Positions 18,340-28,556 of a DNA stretch of 64,000 nucleotides are shown piece by piece. Each line of letters opens with the position of its first letter. The first letter of the stretch is position 1. A program made the translations under genes and the position numbers. This stretch comes from Oceaniovalibus sp. ACAM 378 (GTDB lineage Bacteria; Pseudomonadota; Alphaproteobacteria; Rhodobacterales; Rhodobacteraceae), in NCBI RefSeq assembly GCF_008085915.1, contig NZ_VSJK01000001.1, forward strand, positions 366,179 to 430,178, written 5' to 3'. The notes under the pieces are model-generated. The model was not told the origin of the DNA. It did not search any database and saw nothing but the letters and a program-made list of their open reading frames with translations.

Positions 18340-19019
18340 TCAGGCCCGGTGCCGGCCTGAGACAGCGTCAAGATCGTCGCTGCCGACGGTTCAGTTTTGC
18401 ACTGATCGCGATGGCCGCGATATTCGGCGCCCATGGGGCGGCGGCGCAGAACATCTGTGCCTCTGTCGTGAACGGCGAATTGGTGCGGATCGACCGGGAG
18501 ACTTTCCTGAAGGACGGCGAAAAGGCGGGCCGACGCGAGCGTTTGCTGACCTGGCCGGGTCGTCGGATTGATGCCCTGCGCGACCGGGATCCCGAATGTG
18601 ACAGCCGCACTCTGATCGTTTTTCTGGGTCAACAAGTGCCCGCTGACGACATCGACGGCTATTGCCTAAGCGAACAGGCAGAGGACGGGTTTCTTCTGGT
18701 CCCGGGCACGCGAAATTACCGTGGCCGGTGCAGTGCAACCGCCTGCGAAAGGGTGAATGCGACAAAAGACACCAGCCTGGCCGTGGGCAGCGCCGCCGCC
18801 CGCGCCATTGCCGATACCGCGCTTGGGACCGGCCCGGACAGATCACTGTTGCACAGTTCGGGCGCAGCGATCCTGACAGGGTCAGGTAGTTATATTGCCA
18901 GCACCCTTGGCACCATAGGATCAGGGCTGGCGACGGCCCTGTCGGCCCCTGCGGTGCTGGCTGCGACAGCGGTCACCGTGGTGGCTGTCGGCAGCGCCGT
19001 CTACGTCTGTAGCGAATAA
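18336..19019 (+). CDS. Secreted or membrane-anchored protein of unknown function
   Basis: A GTG start overlaps the helicase stop (GTGA), giving 227 residues; an internal ATG at about residue 26 would leave too short a signal. The N-terminal arginine-rich segment is followed by a signal-like stretch FSFALIAMAAIFGAHGAAAQ. The middle contains several Cys (NICAS, PECDS, GYCLS, RCSATACE) suited to disulfides in the periplasm. The C-terminus is a Gly/Ala/Ser-rich hydrophobic region ending in VYVCSE, which could insert in a membrane. No family is recognised. Translational coupling to a helicase is unusual for an exported protein. Confidence 0.65.
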   Translation: MIRPGAGLRQRQDRRCRRFSFALIAMAAIFGAHGAAAQNICASVVNGELVRIDRETFLKDGEKAGRRERLLTWPGRRIDALRDRDPECDSRTLIVFLGQQVPADDIDGYCLSEQAEDGFLLVPGTRNYRGRCSATACERVNATKDTSLAVGSAAARAIADTALGTGPDRSLLHSSGAAILTGSGSYIASTLGTIGSGLATALSAPAVLAATAVTVVAVGSAVYVCSE

Positions 19020-19023
19020 GCGA

Positions 19024-19049
19024 ACACCCCAGCGAACCCGCCGGGGTGT
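19024..19049. terminator. Hairpin between convergent genes
   Basis: A perfect 7-bp stem ACACCCC/GGGGTGT with a 12-base loop lies between the plus-strand secreted-protein gene and the minus-strand osmC-type gene. It could serve both strands. A short T-rich stretch follows on each side, but no strong U-run. Confidence 0.5.
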
Positions 19050-19073
19050 CCATCGTTTCATAACGCACCGCCG

Positions 19074-19499
19074 TCAGACCAGTTTTGCGTCCATCGTGAT
19101 TTCGGCCGTCAGCAGTTTGCTGACCGGACAACCGGACTTGGCCGCGTTGGCGACCTCCATGAACTTTTCCTGTGACGCGCCGGGGATTTTTGCCGTCACA
19201 TCCAGATGCACTTTGGTGATCGCAAAGCCGCCATCCTTTTCCTCGAGCGCCACAGTCGCTTTGGTGGCGATTTCGTCGGCGACCAGATCATGGTTGCCCA
19301 AGATCAGGCTGAACGCCATGGAAAAACAGGCAGCATGGGCGGCGCCGATCAGTTCTTCCGGATTGGTGCCCTTGGCACCTTCGAAACGGGTGTTGAATCC
19401 ATAGGGCTGATCGCTCAGCACGCCGGATTCAGTCGACACATGGCCCTTGCCATCCTTCAGACCGCCCGACCATTTTGCGGAACCGCTTTTCTTGATCAT
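19074..19499 (-). CDS. osmC: OsmC family peroxiredoxin
   Basis: OsmC proteins reduce organic hydroperoxides using two Cys. This 141-residue protein has the first Cys in AAHAACFSMAF near residue 58 and the second in AKSGCPVSK near residue 123, with the N-terminal KWSGGLKDGKGHVSTESGVL typical of OsmC rather than Ohr. It is monocistronic with its own upstream region of 153 bases after the RNase J gene. Confidence 0.93.
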   Translation of the reverse strand: MIKKSGSAKWSGGLKDGKGHVSTESGVLSDQPYGFNTRFEGAKGTNPEELIGAAHAACFSMAFSLILGNHDLVADEIATKATVALEEKDGGFAITKVHLDVTAKIPGASQEKFMEVANAAKSGCPVSKLLTAEITMDAKLV

Positions 19500-19652
19500 G
19501 TGGTGTCCTTTGCTTTTCTGTTAGAGAACCATTCACCGAACAACGCCCTGACCCGGGCATTGTTCAATGATTTTTGCGTTCCGTGAACCCTAGCCAGCCG
19601 ATGGCCAGGCCCGGTTCCTAACGCACATAGTCACACGCACGTCCCGGTCCGG

Positions 19653-21320
19653 TCAACTCAGTCGGCTGACCACAACCGTCACTTCGGGCTTGCGCCCGAC
19701 TTCGTCATTGGCGCTCTGGCGAATGGCCTTGCGAAGTGCTTCGTCCAGCTTCGCATCATCGGTCAGAATCTTGTCGGGCAGCCGTCCAACAGCCTTCGCA
19801 AGATCGGCTTCCAGCACTTCGGTCAGCGGACTGCCCGAACGTCCGGTTTCCGGCAGCCCCATGGTTTCGACCCATGGATCGCCCAGCGGATCGTCGTTTT
19901 CATCCATGATCAGCGTCACGACGGCATGGCCGTTCAGCGCCATGCGGATACGATCGCGCACAACTCCGTCCAAGGCACCGATCTGCACCGATCCATCCAG
20001 ATAGGTCCGGCCAGTTTCGACGTATTCCACCACTTGCGGCACATCAAACGACAGCGAAATGCAGGTGCCGTTCGGCGCCAGAACCGAGGTGCGGCCAGCG
20101 GCTTCCGTCATCTTGCAGTGTTCGCGCAGGTGGCGGTGTTCGCCATGCATCGGCACCACGATTTGCGGATTCACCAGATTCTGCAACTCCAGCAGATCGG
20201 GACGGTTGGCATGGCCGGATACATGGTACAGCCCATCGTTGTCGTCGATCACATCCACGCCCATTTCGGAATAGGCGTTAACGATCCGGAACACACCGCG
20301 CTCATTGCCCGGGATGATCTTGGACGACATCAGGAAGGTATCACCATCCTTCATCTTCATGCCCAGATACTTGCCGCGGGCCAATTGCGCACTGGCCGCC
20401 CGGCGCTCACCCTGAGATCCGGTCACGATCAGCATCAGACTGTTGCGCGGCAGGTCGCGCGCCTCTTCGACCGGGACGGTTGCCGGAAAATCGGTCAGCA
20501 CGCCAGATCGCTCTGACGCGTCGACCATGCGCTGCATCGCCCGCCCAAGCAGACAGACGGTGCGCCCGGCCTTGACCCCGGCCACAGCCAAAGTGCGCAA
20601 CCGTGCCACGTTCGAGGCAAAAGTCGTTGCCAACACCATACCCGGCTGCTGTGCAATCAGGGCGGTTATGTTGTCGCCAAGGCTTGCCTCGGAGCGGCCA
20701 GGATGTTTCGAAAACACATTGGTCGAATCGCAGACCAGAGCCTTTACGCCGCTGCGCGCCACCGACGCCCACAATTCCGGGTCATATGCCTCGCCAACCA
20801 GCGGTGTCTTGTCGAGCTTGAAATCGCCCGTGTGCAAGACCCGGCCTTCAGGTGTGTCGATGACCAGACCGCTGCTTTCGGGGATCGAATGCGAGATCGG
20901 CAGGAACCCGACCGAAAACGGCCCGGCCTGCACGGTTTCGGGCCAAGGCGAGGTGACCTTCACATGGGACGCATCCTGTCCCTGCTCTTCCATCTTGCGA
21001 CGTGCGTGGATCGAGGTGAAGGCGCGGCAATACACCGGCGCCCTCAGCCGTGCCCAAAGCAGGCCCAGGGCGCCGATGTGATCCTCGTGGGCGTGGGTGA
21101 TGAATATGCCGTCCAACCGGTCAGCACGGTCCGCGATCCACGAAATATCGGGAAAGATCAGATCGACGCCGGGCGATCCGTCCATATCGGGGAATGTGAC
21201 CCCCAGATCGACGATGATGAAACGTTCTTTGCCTTTCGGGCCATAGCCATAAACATAACAGTTCATGCCAATTTCCCCGGCGCCGCCGAGGGGCATGTAG
21301 ATCAGGTGTGATTTGCTCAT
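19653..21320 (-). CDS. rnj: Ribonuclease J
   Basis: RNase J is a metallo-beta-lactamase-fold enzyme with 5' exonuclease and endonuclease activity for rRNA maturation and mRNA decay, found in many alphaproteobacteria. The 555-residue protein has the metal site HAHEDHIGAL near residue 76, VLHTGDFKLD, the beta-CASP region with TGSQGERRAASAQLARG, and a C-terminal domain after residue 450. It is the last gene of the array that starts at nuoA; its ATG overlaps the coaX stop (ATGA). Confidence 0.96.
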   Translation of the reverse strand: MSKSHLIYMPLGGAGEIGMNCYVYGYGPKGKERFIIVDLGVTFPDMDGSPGVDLIFPDISWIADRADRLDGIFITHAHEDHIGALGLLWARLRAPVYCRAFTSIHARRKMEEQGQDASHVKVTSPWPETVQAGPFSVGFLPISHSIPESSGLVIDTPEGRVLHTGDFKLDKTPLVGEAYDPELWASVARSGVKALVCDSTNVFSKHPGRSEASLGDNITALIAQQPGMVLATTFASNVARLRTLAVAGVKAGRTVCLLGRAMQRMVDASERSGVLTDFPATVPVEEARDLPRNSLMLIVTGSQGERRAASAQLARGKYLGMKMKDGDTFLMSSKIIPGNERGVFRIVNAYSEMGVDVIDDNDGLYHVSGHANRPDLLELQNLVNPQIVVPMHGEHRHLREHCKMTEAAGRTSVLAPNGTCISLSFDVPQVVEYVETGRTYLDGSVQIGALDGVVRDRIRMALNGHAVVTLIMDENDDPLGDPWVETMGLPETGRSGSPLTEVLEADLAKAVGRLPDKILTDDAKLDEALRKAIRQSANDEVGRKPEVTVVVSRLS

Positions 21321-22096
21321 CGAGCTTGTATATCCTTGTTGTACCGATGAATCACGGTCAGACCGTGCATCGTGAGATTGTCTTCCCAGACGTCAAATAT
21401 TGGTTCTGTCTGCTGGAACAGCGGGGCCAGCCCCCCGGTTGCAATTATGCGCATCGGGCGATCACGCTCGGCCTTGATCCGTGCGCAGATCTCTTTCACA
21501 AGGCCCAGATAGCCCCAGAAGATACCCGACTGCATGCAGGCGACGGTATTCGTACCGACCACCTTAAGCGGCTTAGAAATGTCCACGTGAGGCAGCGCCG
21601 CAGCCGCATTGTGCAGCGCCTCGAGGCTCAGATTCACGCCGGGGGCAATCACCCCACCGATATAGGCACCGTCGCCAGCCACCACATCAAAAGTCGTCGC
21701 AGTGCCGAAATCAACGACGATCAGATCGCCGCCAAACATATCGTGTCCCGCCACGGTATTGACCAGACGATCCGGCCCCACAGCGGTGCCAAGATCGACC
21801 CGGACATCGACCGGCAGCAGGCAGTCGGGTTTGCCTACGACCAGAGCCCGGCAATTGAAATAGCGGTCCGCAAGCACACGCAGATTAAAGACCACGCGTG
21901 GCACGGTCGCGCTGACGATCACTTCGGTGATCACCGCCTCTACGTCGCGGAATTTCATCAGGGTCGAGAGCCAGACATAGTACTGATCCGCCGTCCGGCG
22001 CCATTCGGTACTGGTCCGCCAGGTTGCGATGAATTCCGTTCCGTTCCAGATGGAAAAGACGGTGTTGGTGTTTCCGCAGTCGATGGCCAGCAGCAT
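21317..22096 (-). CDS. coaX: Type III pantothenate kinase
   Basis: CoaX phosphorylates pantothenate in the first step of CoA synthesis. The ASKHA-fold motifs are clear in 259 residues: phosphate 1 LLAIDCGNTNTVFSI at the N-terminus, GPDRLVNTVAGHDMFG around residue 105, DFGTATTFDVV and GGVIAPGVNLSLEAL. The downstream overlap with the RNase J gene and the 10-base gap from birA show an operon. Confidence 0.96.
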   Translation of the reverse strand: MLLAIDCGNTNTVFSIWNGTEFIATWRTSTEWRRTADQYYVWLSTLMKFRDVEAVITEVIVSATVPRVVFNLRVLADRYFNCRALVVGKPDCLLPVDVRVDLGTAVGPDRLVNTVAGHDMFGGDLIVVDFGTATTFDVVAGDGAYIGGVIAPGVNLSLEALHNAAAALPHVDISKPLKVVGTNTVACMQSGIFWGYLGLVKEICARIKAERDRPMRIIATGGLAPLFQQTEPIFDVWEDNLTMHGLTVIHRYNKDIQAR

Positions 22097-22106
22097 ATCG
22101 CGCCCT

Positions 22107-22859
22107 TCAGAAATATACGTCGGCGGCAGGAATGGTCATAGGCCCGTTGGATGTTATCAGCACCAGTTGCCCGGCATCGTCCACAGTTTCAAAGGTGCCG
22201 GTATGTTCGCCATCCGCCGTGCGGGCGGTAATCACTTCGCCGACGCGCGCGGCATTTTGCAGCCATTTTTCACGGATCGGCGCAAAACCCAACTGTTCAA
22301 GGATCGATTCCTCGGACGCATAAAAACCGGCAAGCTCGGTCAGGAAGGTCTCCGCAGTCACATTTGCCCCACCCTGTTCGGCAAGCGATACCGGCGGAAA
22401 GAGACTGTCGCGCAGCACCGGCGCACTCGTCAGGTTCACTCCGATCCCGATCGACAGCCAATCGATCTGTCCGCCCTTGCCAGCGCTTTCCAGCAGAATT
22501 CCCGCGACCTTGCCACCATCCAGCAGCACATCGTTCGGCCATTTGTTCGACAATCGCGTCCGGTCCACATGCAGCGCCAGAGTTTCGAACACTGCATTGG
22601 CCGCCAGAAAAGACCGCAGCGCCGCCCAGGCTGGCACGCCGCCGGGCCGCATCAGAAGTGTGGCGGCAAAATTGCCCGGCGCCATGTTCCAAGCCCGGCC
22701 ACGTCGCCCCCGCGCGGCGGTCTGGCGATGGGCCATGATCCAGGTCGGACGATCCAGATCGGCGGCAATCCGCGACGCCTCGGCGTTTGTGCTGTCAACC
22801 TCGTCCAGAACGATCCGGCGATAGCCTTCGGGCCAGATCGCGCCGGGGTCAGTTGACAA
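22107..22859 (-). CDS. birA: Biotin--[acetyl-CoA-carboxylase] ligase
   Basis: BirA attaches biotin to the carboxyl carrier protein. This is the short 250-residue form without the DNA-binding domain. Visible motifs are [11 protein letters not shown], the biotin loop [29 protein letters not shown] and IGIGVNL. The only start that keeps the N-terminus is a TTG at 22859, which overlaps the end of nuoN by 11 bases; no ATG is available before the first motif, so translation probably depends on coupling to nuoN. Confidence 0.93.
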   Translation of the reverse strand: MSTDPGAIWPEGYRRIVLDEVDSTNAEASRIAADLDRPTWIMAHRQTAARGRRGRAWNMAPGNFAATLLMRPGGVPAWAALRSFLAANAVFETLALHVDRTRLSNKWPNDVLLDGGKVAGILLESAGKGGQIDWLSIGIGVNLTSAPVLRDSLFPPVSLAEQGGANVTAETFLTELAGFYASEESILEQLGFAPIREKWLQNAARVGEVITARTADGEHTGTFETVDDAGQLVLITSNGPMTIPAADVYF

Positions 22860-24285
22860 GGGTCGCTGCCGCGGCAGCCGCCGCGCCCTCGATCCCGAAC
22901 AGGTTCACCACGCCCAGAATCATTGCCGCCGCAGAAGCCATGAGGAACCCCCAGAGCACAGGCGAAGCGCCAGCCTCAAGCCCTTGGTCGTCCTTGCCGA
23001 AGTACATCAGGAACACGATCCTGAGGTAATAGAATGCACCGATCGCCGATGCGACGGCCGAGACAACCACCAACCAAAAGAGATCGGCGTCAAGCCCGGC
23101 CTGCCAGACATTCAGCTTGGCAAAGAAACCCAGCATCGGCGGCACGCCCGCAAGGCTGAACATCAGCACCATAACCGCCAGCGCGCGCAGGGGTTCGCGT
23201 TTCGAATATTGGCTCAGCGATCCGATGTCCGTTACCGGCTGTCCGTCTTTTTCCATCGACAGGATAAAGGCGAACGTGCCGATGTTCATCGCGACATAGA
23301 TCGACATGTAGACGAGCATCGACTGGACCCCGAAAGCCGTACCCGCGGCTAGCCCGATCAGGGCATAGCCCATGTGCGAGATCGAGGAATAGGCCATCAG
23401 ACGCTTGATGTCCCTTTGGCCGATGCCGCCGACCGCCCCCAAAAGCATGGAAGCCACGGACAGCAAAACGATGATTTGCTGCCAGTCGCCAACGATGCCG
23501 CCATAGGCGTCGTGCACCACGCGGGCAAACAGCCCCATCGCGGCCACTTTGGGTGCCGTGGCAAAGAACGCGGTGACCGGGGTTGGCGACCCTTCATACA
23601 CATCCGGCGTCCACATATGAAACGGAACCGCCGAAATCTTGAATGCCATTCCCGAAATCACAAAGACCAGGCCGAACAGCAGTCCGACAGACGGCTGACT
23701 GTCGCCGACCGCAGCGATAATCCCCGAGAACAGCGTGGTTCCGGAAAAGCCATAGGTCAGCGAACAGCCATAAAGCAGCAGACCCGAAGACAGCGCCCCA
23801 AGAACAAAGTACTTCAGCCCCGCCTCGGTCGATTTCAGACTGTCCCTCCGCAAGGATGCTACAATGTAGAGCGCGAGCGATTGCAGCTCGAGCCCCATGT
23901 AAAGCGTCATCAGATCGCCCGCGCTGACCATCACCATCATACCCACGGCGCTGAGCGAGATCAGCAGCGGGTATTCGAACCGCAACAGATTGCGGCGGGT
24001 CATGTACTGCTCGCTCATGACCAGAATTCCGGCGGCGGACAGCAGGATCAGCGTCTTGGCGAAGCGCGCAAAAGCATCGTTGACGAACATGCCGTGGAAC
24101 GCGGATGTTGATGTTTCAGCACCCGTGGCGATGGCCACACCCAGCAGCGCCATAACCGCAGCCGTCAGCCAAAGCAGCGGCCGCGCCAATGCGTCCTTGC
24201 CGAAATACGCCCCTGCAAGAAGCCCCAGCATGGCAAAGACTGACAGCAGGATTTCAGGCAGGATCTGGAAAAGATCGTTTGTCAT
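22849..24285 (-). CDS. nuoN: NADH-quinone oxidoreductase subunit N
   Basis: NuoN is one of three antiporter-like membrane subunits of complex I that carry proton channels. The 478 residues form about 14 hydrophobic segments. The conserved [16 protein letters not shown] (helix 5 Glu) and the [19 protein letters not shown] lysine/Pro region are present. It begins 12 bases after nuoM. The Ala-rich C-terminal tail ([12 protein letters not shown]) is longer than in E. coli. Confidence 0.97.
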   Translation of the reverse strand: MTNDLFQILPEILLSVFAMLGLLAGAYFGKDALARPLLWLTAAVMALLGVAIATGAETSTSAFHGMFVNDAFARFAKTLILLSAAGILVMSEQYMTRRNLLRFEYPLLISLSAVGMMVMVSAGDLMTLYMGLELQSLALYIVASLRRDSLKSTEAGLKYFVLGALSSGLLLYGCSLTYGFSGTTLFSGIIAAVGDSQPSVGLLFGLVFVISGMAFKISAVPFHMWTPDVYEGSPTPVTAFFATAPKVAAMGLFARVVHDAYGGIVGDWQQIIVLLSVASMLLGAVGGIGQRDIKRLMAYSSISHMGYALIGLAAGTAFGVQSMLVYMSIYVAMNIGTFAFILSMEKDGQPVTDIGSLSQYSKREPLRALAVMVLMFSLAGVPPMLGFFAKLNVWQAGLDADLFWLVVVSAVASAIGAFYYLRIVFLMYFGKDDQGLEAGASPVLWGFLMASAAAMILGVVNLFGIEGAAAAAAATLVN

Positions 24286-24297
24286 TCTCTGAAATCC

Positions 24298-25839
24298 CTA
24301 GTTCTGCGCGGTCTGGCTGGCGGCGTGGAACGCCCCCTGTGCGGTTTCAACTCCGCCGATCAGATGTCCGACGGACGGGCTGATAATATCGAGGACAAGC
24401 CCTGGAAAGATCCCCAGCAGGATTGTCATCACCACAAGCGGCGCGAATATCGCCCGCTCGCGGGTGGTCATGTCGGTGATCGACCTCAGGCTTTCCTTGA
24501 TCAGATCGCCCATGACCACCCGGCGGTACAGCCAAAGCGCATAGGCCGCCGACAGGACCACGCCAGAGGTGGCGACGACGGCCACCCAGGTGTTCGCCTG
24601 AAACACGCCCACAAGCGTCAGGAATTCACCGACGAACCCGCTGGTGCCCGGCAGTCCGACGTTGGCCATGGTGAACAGCATGAAGATCATCGCATAGGCG
24701 GGCATCCGGTTCACCAAACCGCCATAGGCGTCGATTTCGCGGGTGTGCATCCGGTCATAGATCACGCCGACACACAGGAACAACGCGCCCGAGATGAAGC
24801 CGTGGCTGAGCATCTGGAAGATGGCGCCGTCGATCCCCTGCTGGTTCATCGAGAAAATACCCGCAGTGACATATCCCATATGGGCGACCGAGGAATAGGC
24901 GATCAATTTCTTCATATCCGTCTGCGCCAGCGCCACAAGCGAGGTATAGACGATCGCAATGGCGCTGAGCCACAGCACCAGCGGCGCCATGATTTCGGAT
25001 GCGACAGGAAACATCGGCAGGCTGAACCGTAAAAATCCGTATCCGCCCAGTTTCAACAGGATCGCGGCCAGAACAACCGATCCGGCCGTGGGTGCCTGCA
25101 CGTGAGCGTCCGGCAGCCAGGTGTGCACCGGCCACATGGGCAGTTTCACCGCGAAGGACGCAAAGAACGCCAGCCACATCACGGTCTGCATGCCGCCGAC
25201 AACCTGAATTCCCAGCAGACTGAAGGTCGACGATCCGAAATTATGGGCTAGAAGGGTCGGAATGTCGGTACTGCCCGCATCGACGAACATCGCCACCATC
25301 GCCACCAGCATCAGAACCGAGCCGAAGAAGGTATAGAGGAAGAACTTGAACGACGCATAAATCCGCTCGGCCCCGCCCCAGATCCCGATGATCAGGAACA
25401 TCGGGATCAGGCCGGCCTCGAAGAACAAATAGAACAGTATCAGATCCAGCGCGACGAACACGCCCAGCATCATCGTTTCCAGCAGCAGGAAAGCGATCAT
25501 GTAATCTTTGACACGGTGTTTCACATCCCAGCAAGCCAGAATGGTGATCGGCATCAGGAACGTCGTCAGCATGACGAACAGCACCGAAATGCCATCGACG
25601 CCAAGCTTGTATTTCAGCCCCATCATCCAGTCTCGCTCTTCAACGAACTGGAAGCCCGTGTCGGTTGGATCAAAGCCGAACAGGACAAACAGCGACACAA
25701 GGAAGGTCGCAGAGGTCGCGATCAGCGCCAGCCATTTTGCGTTGCCCTGGGCCGCCTCATCATCACCGCGCAGGAACAGCGCAAGGATCAGCGCGCCCAA
25801 TGCGGGAATGAACGTGACGATGGAAAGAAGGTTATCCAT
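24298..25839 (-). CDS. nuoM: NADH-quinone oxidoreductase subunit M
   Basis: This 513-residue antiporter-like complex I subunit has the helix 5 Glu in [18 protein letters not shown], the channel lysine region [15 protein letters not shown] and a long C-terminal set of helices. The ATG at 25839 overlaps the end of one of the two short frames in the nuoL-nuoM gap. Length and motifs are normal for the family. Confidence 0.97.
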   Translation of the reverse strand: MDNLLSIVTFIPALGALILALFLRGDDEAAQGNAKWLALIATSATFLVSLFVLFGFDPTDTGFQFVEERDWMMGLKYKLGVDGISVLFVMLTTFLMPITILACWDVKHRVKDYMIAFLLLETMMLGVFVALDLILFYLFFEAGLIPMFLIIGIWGGAERIYASFKFFLYTFFGSVLMLVAMVAMFVDAGSTDIPTLLAHNFGSSTFSLLGIQVVGGMQTVMWLAFFASFAVKLPMWPVHTWLPDAHVQAPTAGSVVLAAILLKLGGYGFLRFSLPMFPVASEIMAPLVLWLSAIAIVYTSLVALAQTDMKKLIAYSSVAHMGYVTAGIFSMNQQGIDGAIFQMLSHGFISGALFLCVGVIYDRMHTREIDAYGGLVNRMPAYAMIFMLFTMANVGLPGTSGFVGEFLTLVGVFQANTWVAVVATSGVVLSAAYALWLYRRVVMGDLIKESLRSITDMTTRERAIFAPLVVMTILLGIFPGLVLDIISPSVGHLIGGVETAQGAFHAASQTAQN

Positions 25840-25890
25840 GCCGGAACTCCGGAGAGATCGTCACCGGGGCAACGATGGAAACAAGATTAA

Positions 25891-26046
25891 TCATGCTGCC
25901 GCCCGCAAAAACCGGAATCGACGGCTCGTTGACCGCCCCGCGGCGGCGGCTGACAGATTGCGCAAGGCCTCGCCCGGCAGCGGAAGGGCCGAAAGCCCCG
26001 TGGCTGCAACGCAGATGCCGGTGATGGCGCGGTGTTCGATATACAT
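25891..26046 (-). CDS. Short protein between nuoL and nuoM (51 aa)
   Basis: Three bases after the nuoL stop an ATG opens a 51-codon frame. The product begins MYIEHRAITGICVAATGLSA, continues with LPLPGEALRNL and ends in a basic segment (RSTSRRFRFLRAAA). The first 25 residues are hydrophobic enough for a membrane segment. Third codon positions are strongly G/C-biased, unlike the competing 73-codon frame (25832-26053) that covers the same gap. AGGGATGAGGG precedes the start. No family is recognised; the location suggests a complex I accessory or assembly peptide. Confidence 0.55.
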   Translation of the reverse strand: MYIEHRAITGICVAATGLSALPLPGEALRNLSAAAAGRSTSRRFRFLRAAA

Positions 26047-26049
26047 CCC

Positions 26050-28125
26050 TCATCCCTTGATCGACATCAAAGTGATCAGGATCGTAATGCCGAGCACCAT
26101 CGCGAAAGCGTAATGGAACAGGTATCCCGACTGTGCCCGCCCCGCCATGCGGGTGAAGAACGGAATGATCCCCATGGCCAGGCCGTTGATGCCGCCATCG
26201 ATCACCTTGCCGTCACCCTTTTTCCACAGGAACCGCCCAAACGCCTTGGCAGGACGAATGAAAATCAGATCGTAAAGTTCGTCGAAGTACCATTTGTTCA
26301 GCAGGAACCGATAGATCAGCGGTTGATTCTCGGCCAGACGCGCCGGCAGCGTCGTGTCGCGGATATAGAACAGCCAGGCGGTGACAAGACCGATCATCAT
26401 GGCGATGAATGGGCTGACCTTGACCCAGACCGGCGCATTATGCGCGTCTTCCATGACATGATTGTCGGGTGACATATAGATTGCGCCCTGCCCCGGTACC
26501 GGAGCGTGTTCTTCGGTTGGCTGTCCCTCGGCCGAAGGCTCATCGGTTGCATGCGCACCCTCTTCGCCTGATGGCGCGGCGCTCGCATGCACCGCCCCCT
26601 TGTCCATGCCGAAGAAGCGGTTGACGCTGTCGTGGTCGCCGAAGAACGGATTGAACCAGACCATCCCGGACAACACCGCCCCGACGGCCAGCACGCCAAG
26701 CGGCACCAGCATCACCGTGGGGCTCTCGTGGGCGTGATCGTGGGTTTTCTTGTCGCCGCGCGATTCACCGAAGAACGTCATGAACATCAGGCGCCAGGAA
26801 TAGAAACTGGTGAACATCGCCGCGATGACCAGCAGCCAGAAGGCATAGCCGGTGCCGCCGGCCCACGCGCTTTCGATCACCGCGTCCTTGGACAGGAAAC
26901 CGGCGAAACCGATATGGGTCAGCGGGACACCGACACCGGTGATCGCCAATGTGCCGATCATCATTGCCCAAAACGTATAGGGCATCTTTTTACGCAGCCC
27001 GCCATAGTTCCGCATGTCCTGTTCGTGGTGCATTCCGTGAATGACCGAACCGGCCCCGAGGAACAGCATCGCCTTGAAGAAGGCATGGGTGAACAGGTGG
27101 AACATCGCCACGGAATAGACCCCGACACCGGCAGCCACGAACATATAGCCGAGCTGTGAACAGGTCGAATAAGCGATCACCCGCTTGATGTCGTTCTGCA
27201 CCAGTCCGACGGTGGCGGCAAAGAACGCCGTCGTCGCGCCGATCACAGTGATGAACATTGTCGCATTGGGCGCGAACTCCATCAGCGGCGACATGCGGCA
27301 GACAAGGAACACACCCGCCGTCACCATGGTGGCCGCGTGGATCAGGGCCGAAACCGGCGTCGGGCCTTCCATCGCGTCGGGCAACCAGGTGTGCAGGAAC
27401 AGTTGCGCCGATTTGCCCATGGCACCGATGAACAGCAGCAGGCAAATCACCTCGATCGCGTTCCAGTCGGCCCAGAGGAACCGCAGGCTCTCGTCGCTCT
27501 TGCCGGGAACTTCGGCAAAGATCGTCGCAAACTGGGTGCTGTCAAACACCATATAGATGGCGAAGATCCCCAGCAGAAAGGCGAAATCGCCCACCCGGTT
27601 GACCACAAACGCCTTGATCGCCGCCGCATTCGCGCTGGGTTTGCGGTAGTAGAACCCAATCAGCAGATAGGACGCGACACCCACGCCCTCCCAGCCGAAA
27701 AACATCTGCAACAGGTTGTCTGCCGTCACCAGCATCAACATCGTGAAGGTGAAGAACGACAGATAGGCAAAAAAGCGCGGGCGGTAGCTTTCGCCTTCGC
27801 GGAAGTTCACGTCATGGGCCATGTAGCCGAACGAATACAGGTGAACCAGCGACGATACCGTTGTCACCACGATCAGCATGATGGCGGTCAGCCGGTCCAT
27901 CCGGATCGCCCAGTCGGCGACAAGACTGCCCGACTCGATCCAGTTCAGAATCGGGATCTGCCGGGTTTCGCCGTCGAATGACAGGAACACGATCCACGAC
28001 AGCAGCGCCGCAAAGAACAGCAGTCCGGTCGCTGTCCACTGTGCCGGCTTTTCACCGATCAGTTTCCAACCGAAACCACAGATCAGGGCACCGACAAGCG
28101 GGGCGAAAAGGATGATGGTTTCCAC
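26050..28125 (-). CDS. nuoL: NADH-quinone oxidoreductase subunit L
   Basis: NuoL is the distal antiporter-like subunit with the long lateral helix. The 691 residues start with a GTG at 28125, 5 bases after nuoK. Conserved parts are [40 protein letters not shown] and [15 protein letters not shown] charged, Glu/Pro-rich loop around residues 500-545 ([16 protein letters not shown]) is longer than in E. coli and resembles that of other alphaproteobacteria. The C-terminus shows the transverse helix and final anchor. Confidence 0.97.
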   Translation of the reverse strand: METIILFAPLVGALICGFGWKLIGEKPAQWTATGLLFFAALLSWIVFLSFDGETRQIPILNWIESGSLVADWAIRMDRLTAIMLIVVTTVSSLVHLYSFGYMAHDVNFREGESYRPRFFAYLSFFTFTMLMLVTADNLLQMFFGWEGVGVASYLLIGFYYRKPSANAAAIKAFVVNRVGDFAFLLGIFAIYMVFDSTQFATIFAEVPGKSDESLRFLWADWNAIEVICLLLFIGAMGKSAQLFLHTWLPDAMEGPTPVSALIHAATMVTAGVFLVCRMSPLMEFAPNATMFITVIGATTAFFAATVGLVQNDIKRVIAYSTCSQLGYMFVAAGVGVYSVAMFHLFTHAFFKAMLFLGAGSVIHGMHHEQDMRNYGGLRKKMPYTFWAMMIGTLAITGVGVPLTHIGFAGFLSKDAVIESAWAGGTGYAFWLLVIAAMFTSFYSWRLMFMTFFGESRGDKKTHDHAHESPTVMLVPLGVLAVGAVLSGMVWFNPFFGDHDSVNRFFGMDKGAVHASAAPSGEEGAHATDEPSAEGQPTEEHAPVPGQGAIYMSPDNHVMEDAHNAPVWVKVSPFIAMMIGLVTAWLFYIRDTTLPARLAENQPLIYRFLLNKWYFDELYDLIFIRPAKAFGRFLWKKGDGKVIDGGINGLAMGIIPFFTRMAGRAQSGYLFHYAFAMVLGITILITLMSIKG

Positions 28126-28130
28126 TGCGA

Positions 28131-28436
28131 TCAGCCTTTCATCACGTTGACGTCTTCAACGTCGATGGTTCCACGGTTGCGGAAGAAACAGACAAGAATC
28201 GCAAGCCCGATCGCCGCTTCTGCTGCGGCCACGGTCAGGACGAACATCGTGAAGACCTGCCCCACCAGATCGCCAAGGAATGACGAAAAGGCGACGAAGT
28301 TGATGTTCACCGCCAGCAGCATCAGTTCGATGCTCATCAGGATCACGATCACGTTCTTGCGATTCAGGAATATGCCGAAGATGCCGATCACGAACAGCGT
28401 GCCCGCAACAGTCAGATAATGTTCGATTCCGATCAT
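28131..28436 (-). CDS. nuoK: NADH-quinone oxidoreductase subunit K
   Basis: NuoK is a 101-residue, three-helix membrane subunit. The conserved Glu residues in the membrane ([18 protein letters not shown] and [13 protein letters not shown]) are part of the proton path. The ribosome site is weak (ACGGATGAACCG). A 24-codon frame ends 30 bases upstream. Confidence 0.97.
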   Translation of the reverse strand: MIGIEHYLTVAGTLFVIGIFGIFLNRKNVIVILMSIELMLLAVNINFVAFSSFLGDLVGQVFTMFVLTVAAAEAAIGLAILVCFFRNRGTIDVEDVNVMKG

Positions 28437-28466
28437 CGGTTCATCCGTTTTGTTCGTTCGGGCAAG

Positions 28467-28541
28467 TCAGCCCAGAAATGAGTATCCGCCGAAAAGTACG
28501 ATCAGCACGACGACAAGTACGACGATTGTATTGGTCGACAT
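28467..28541 (-). CDS. Micro-protein with one membrane helix, between nuoJ and nuoK (24 aa)
   Basis: The 120-base gap between nuoJ and nuoK contains AGGAGGG, 6 bases, then ATG and a 24-codon frame ending in TGA. The product starts MSTNTIVVLVVVLIVLFGGY and ends SFLG: a polar tip and one membrane-spanning stretch of Val, Leu and Ile. The ribosome site is the best in this part of the operon. A single-helix complex I accessory peptide is an inference; I know no named homologue. Confidence 0.7.
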   Translation of the reverse strand: MSTNTIVVLVVVLIVLFGGYSFLG

Positions 28542-28556
28542 CGGTATTCCCTCCTG

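Noticed and set aside
25832..26053. 73-codon frame between nuoL and nuoM with ATGA overlap to nuoL
   Set aside because: Its third codon positions are not G/C-biased and its product is Arg/His-rich, while the overlapping 51-codon frame has normal bias. Kept only as an alternative.
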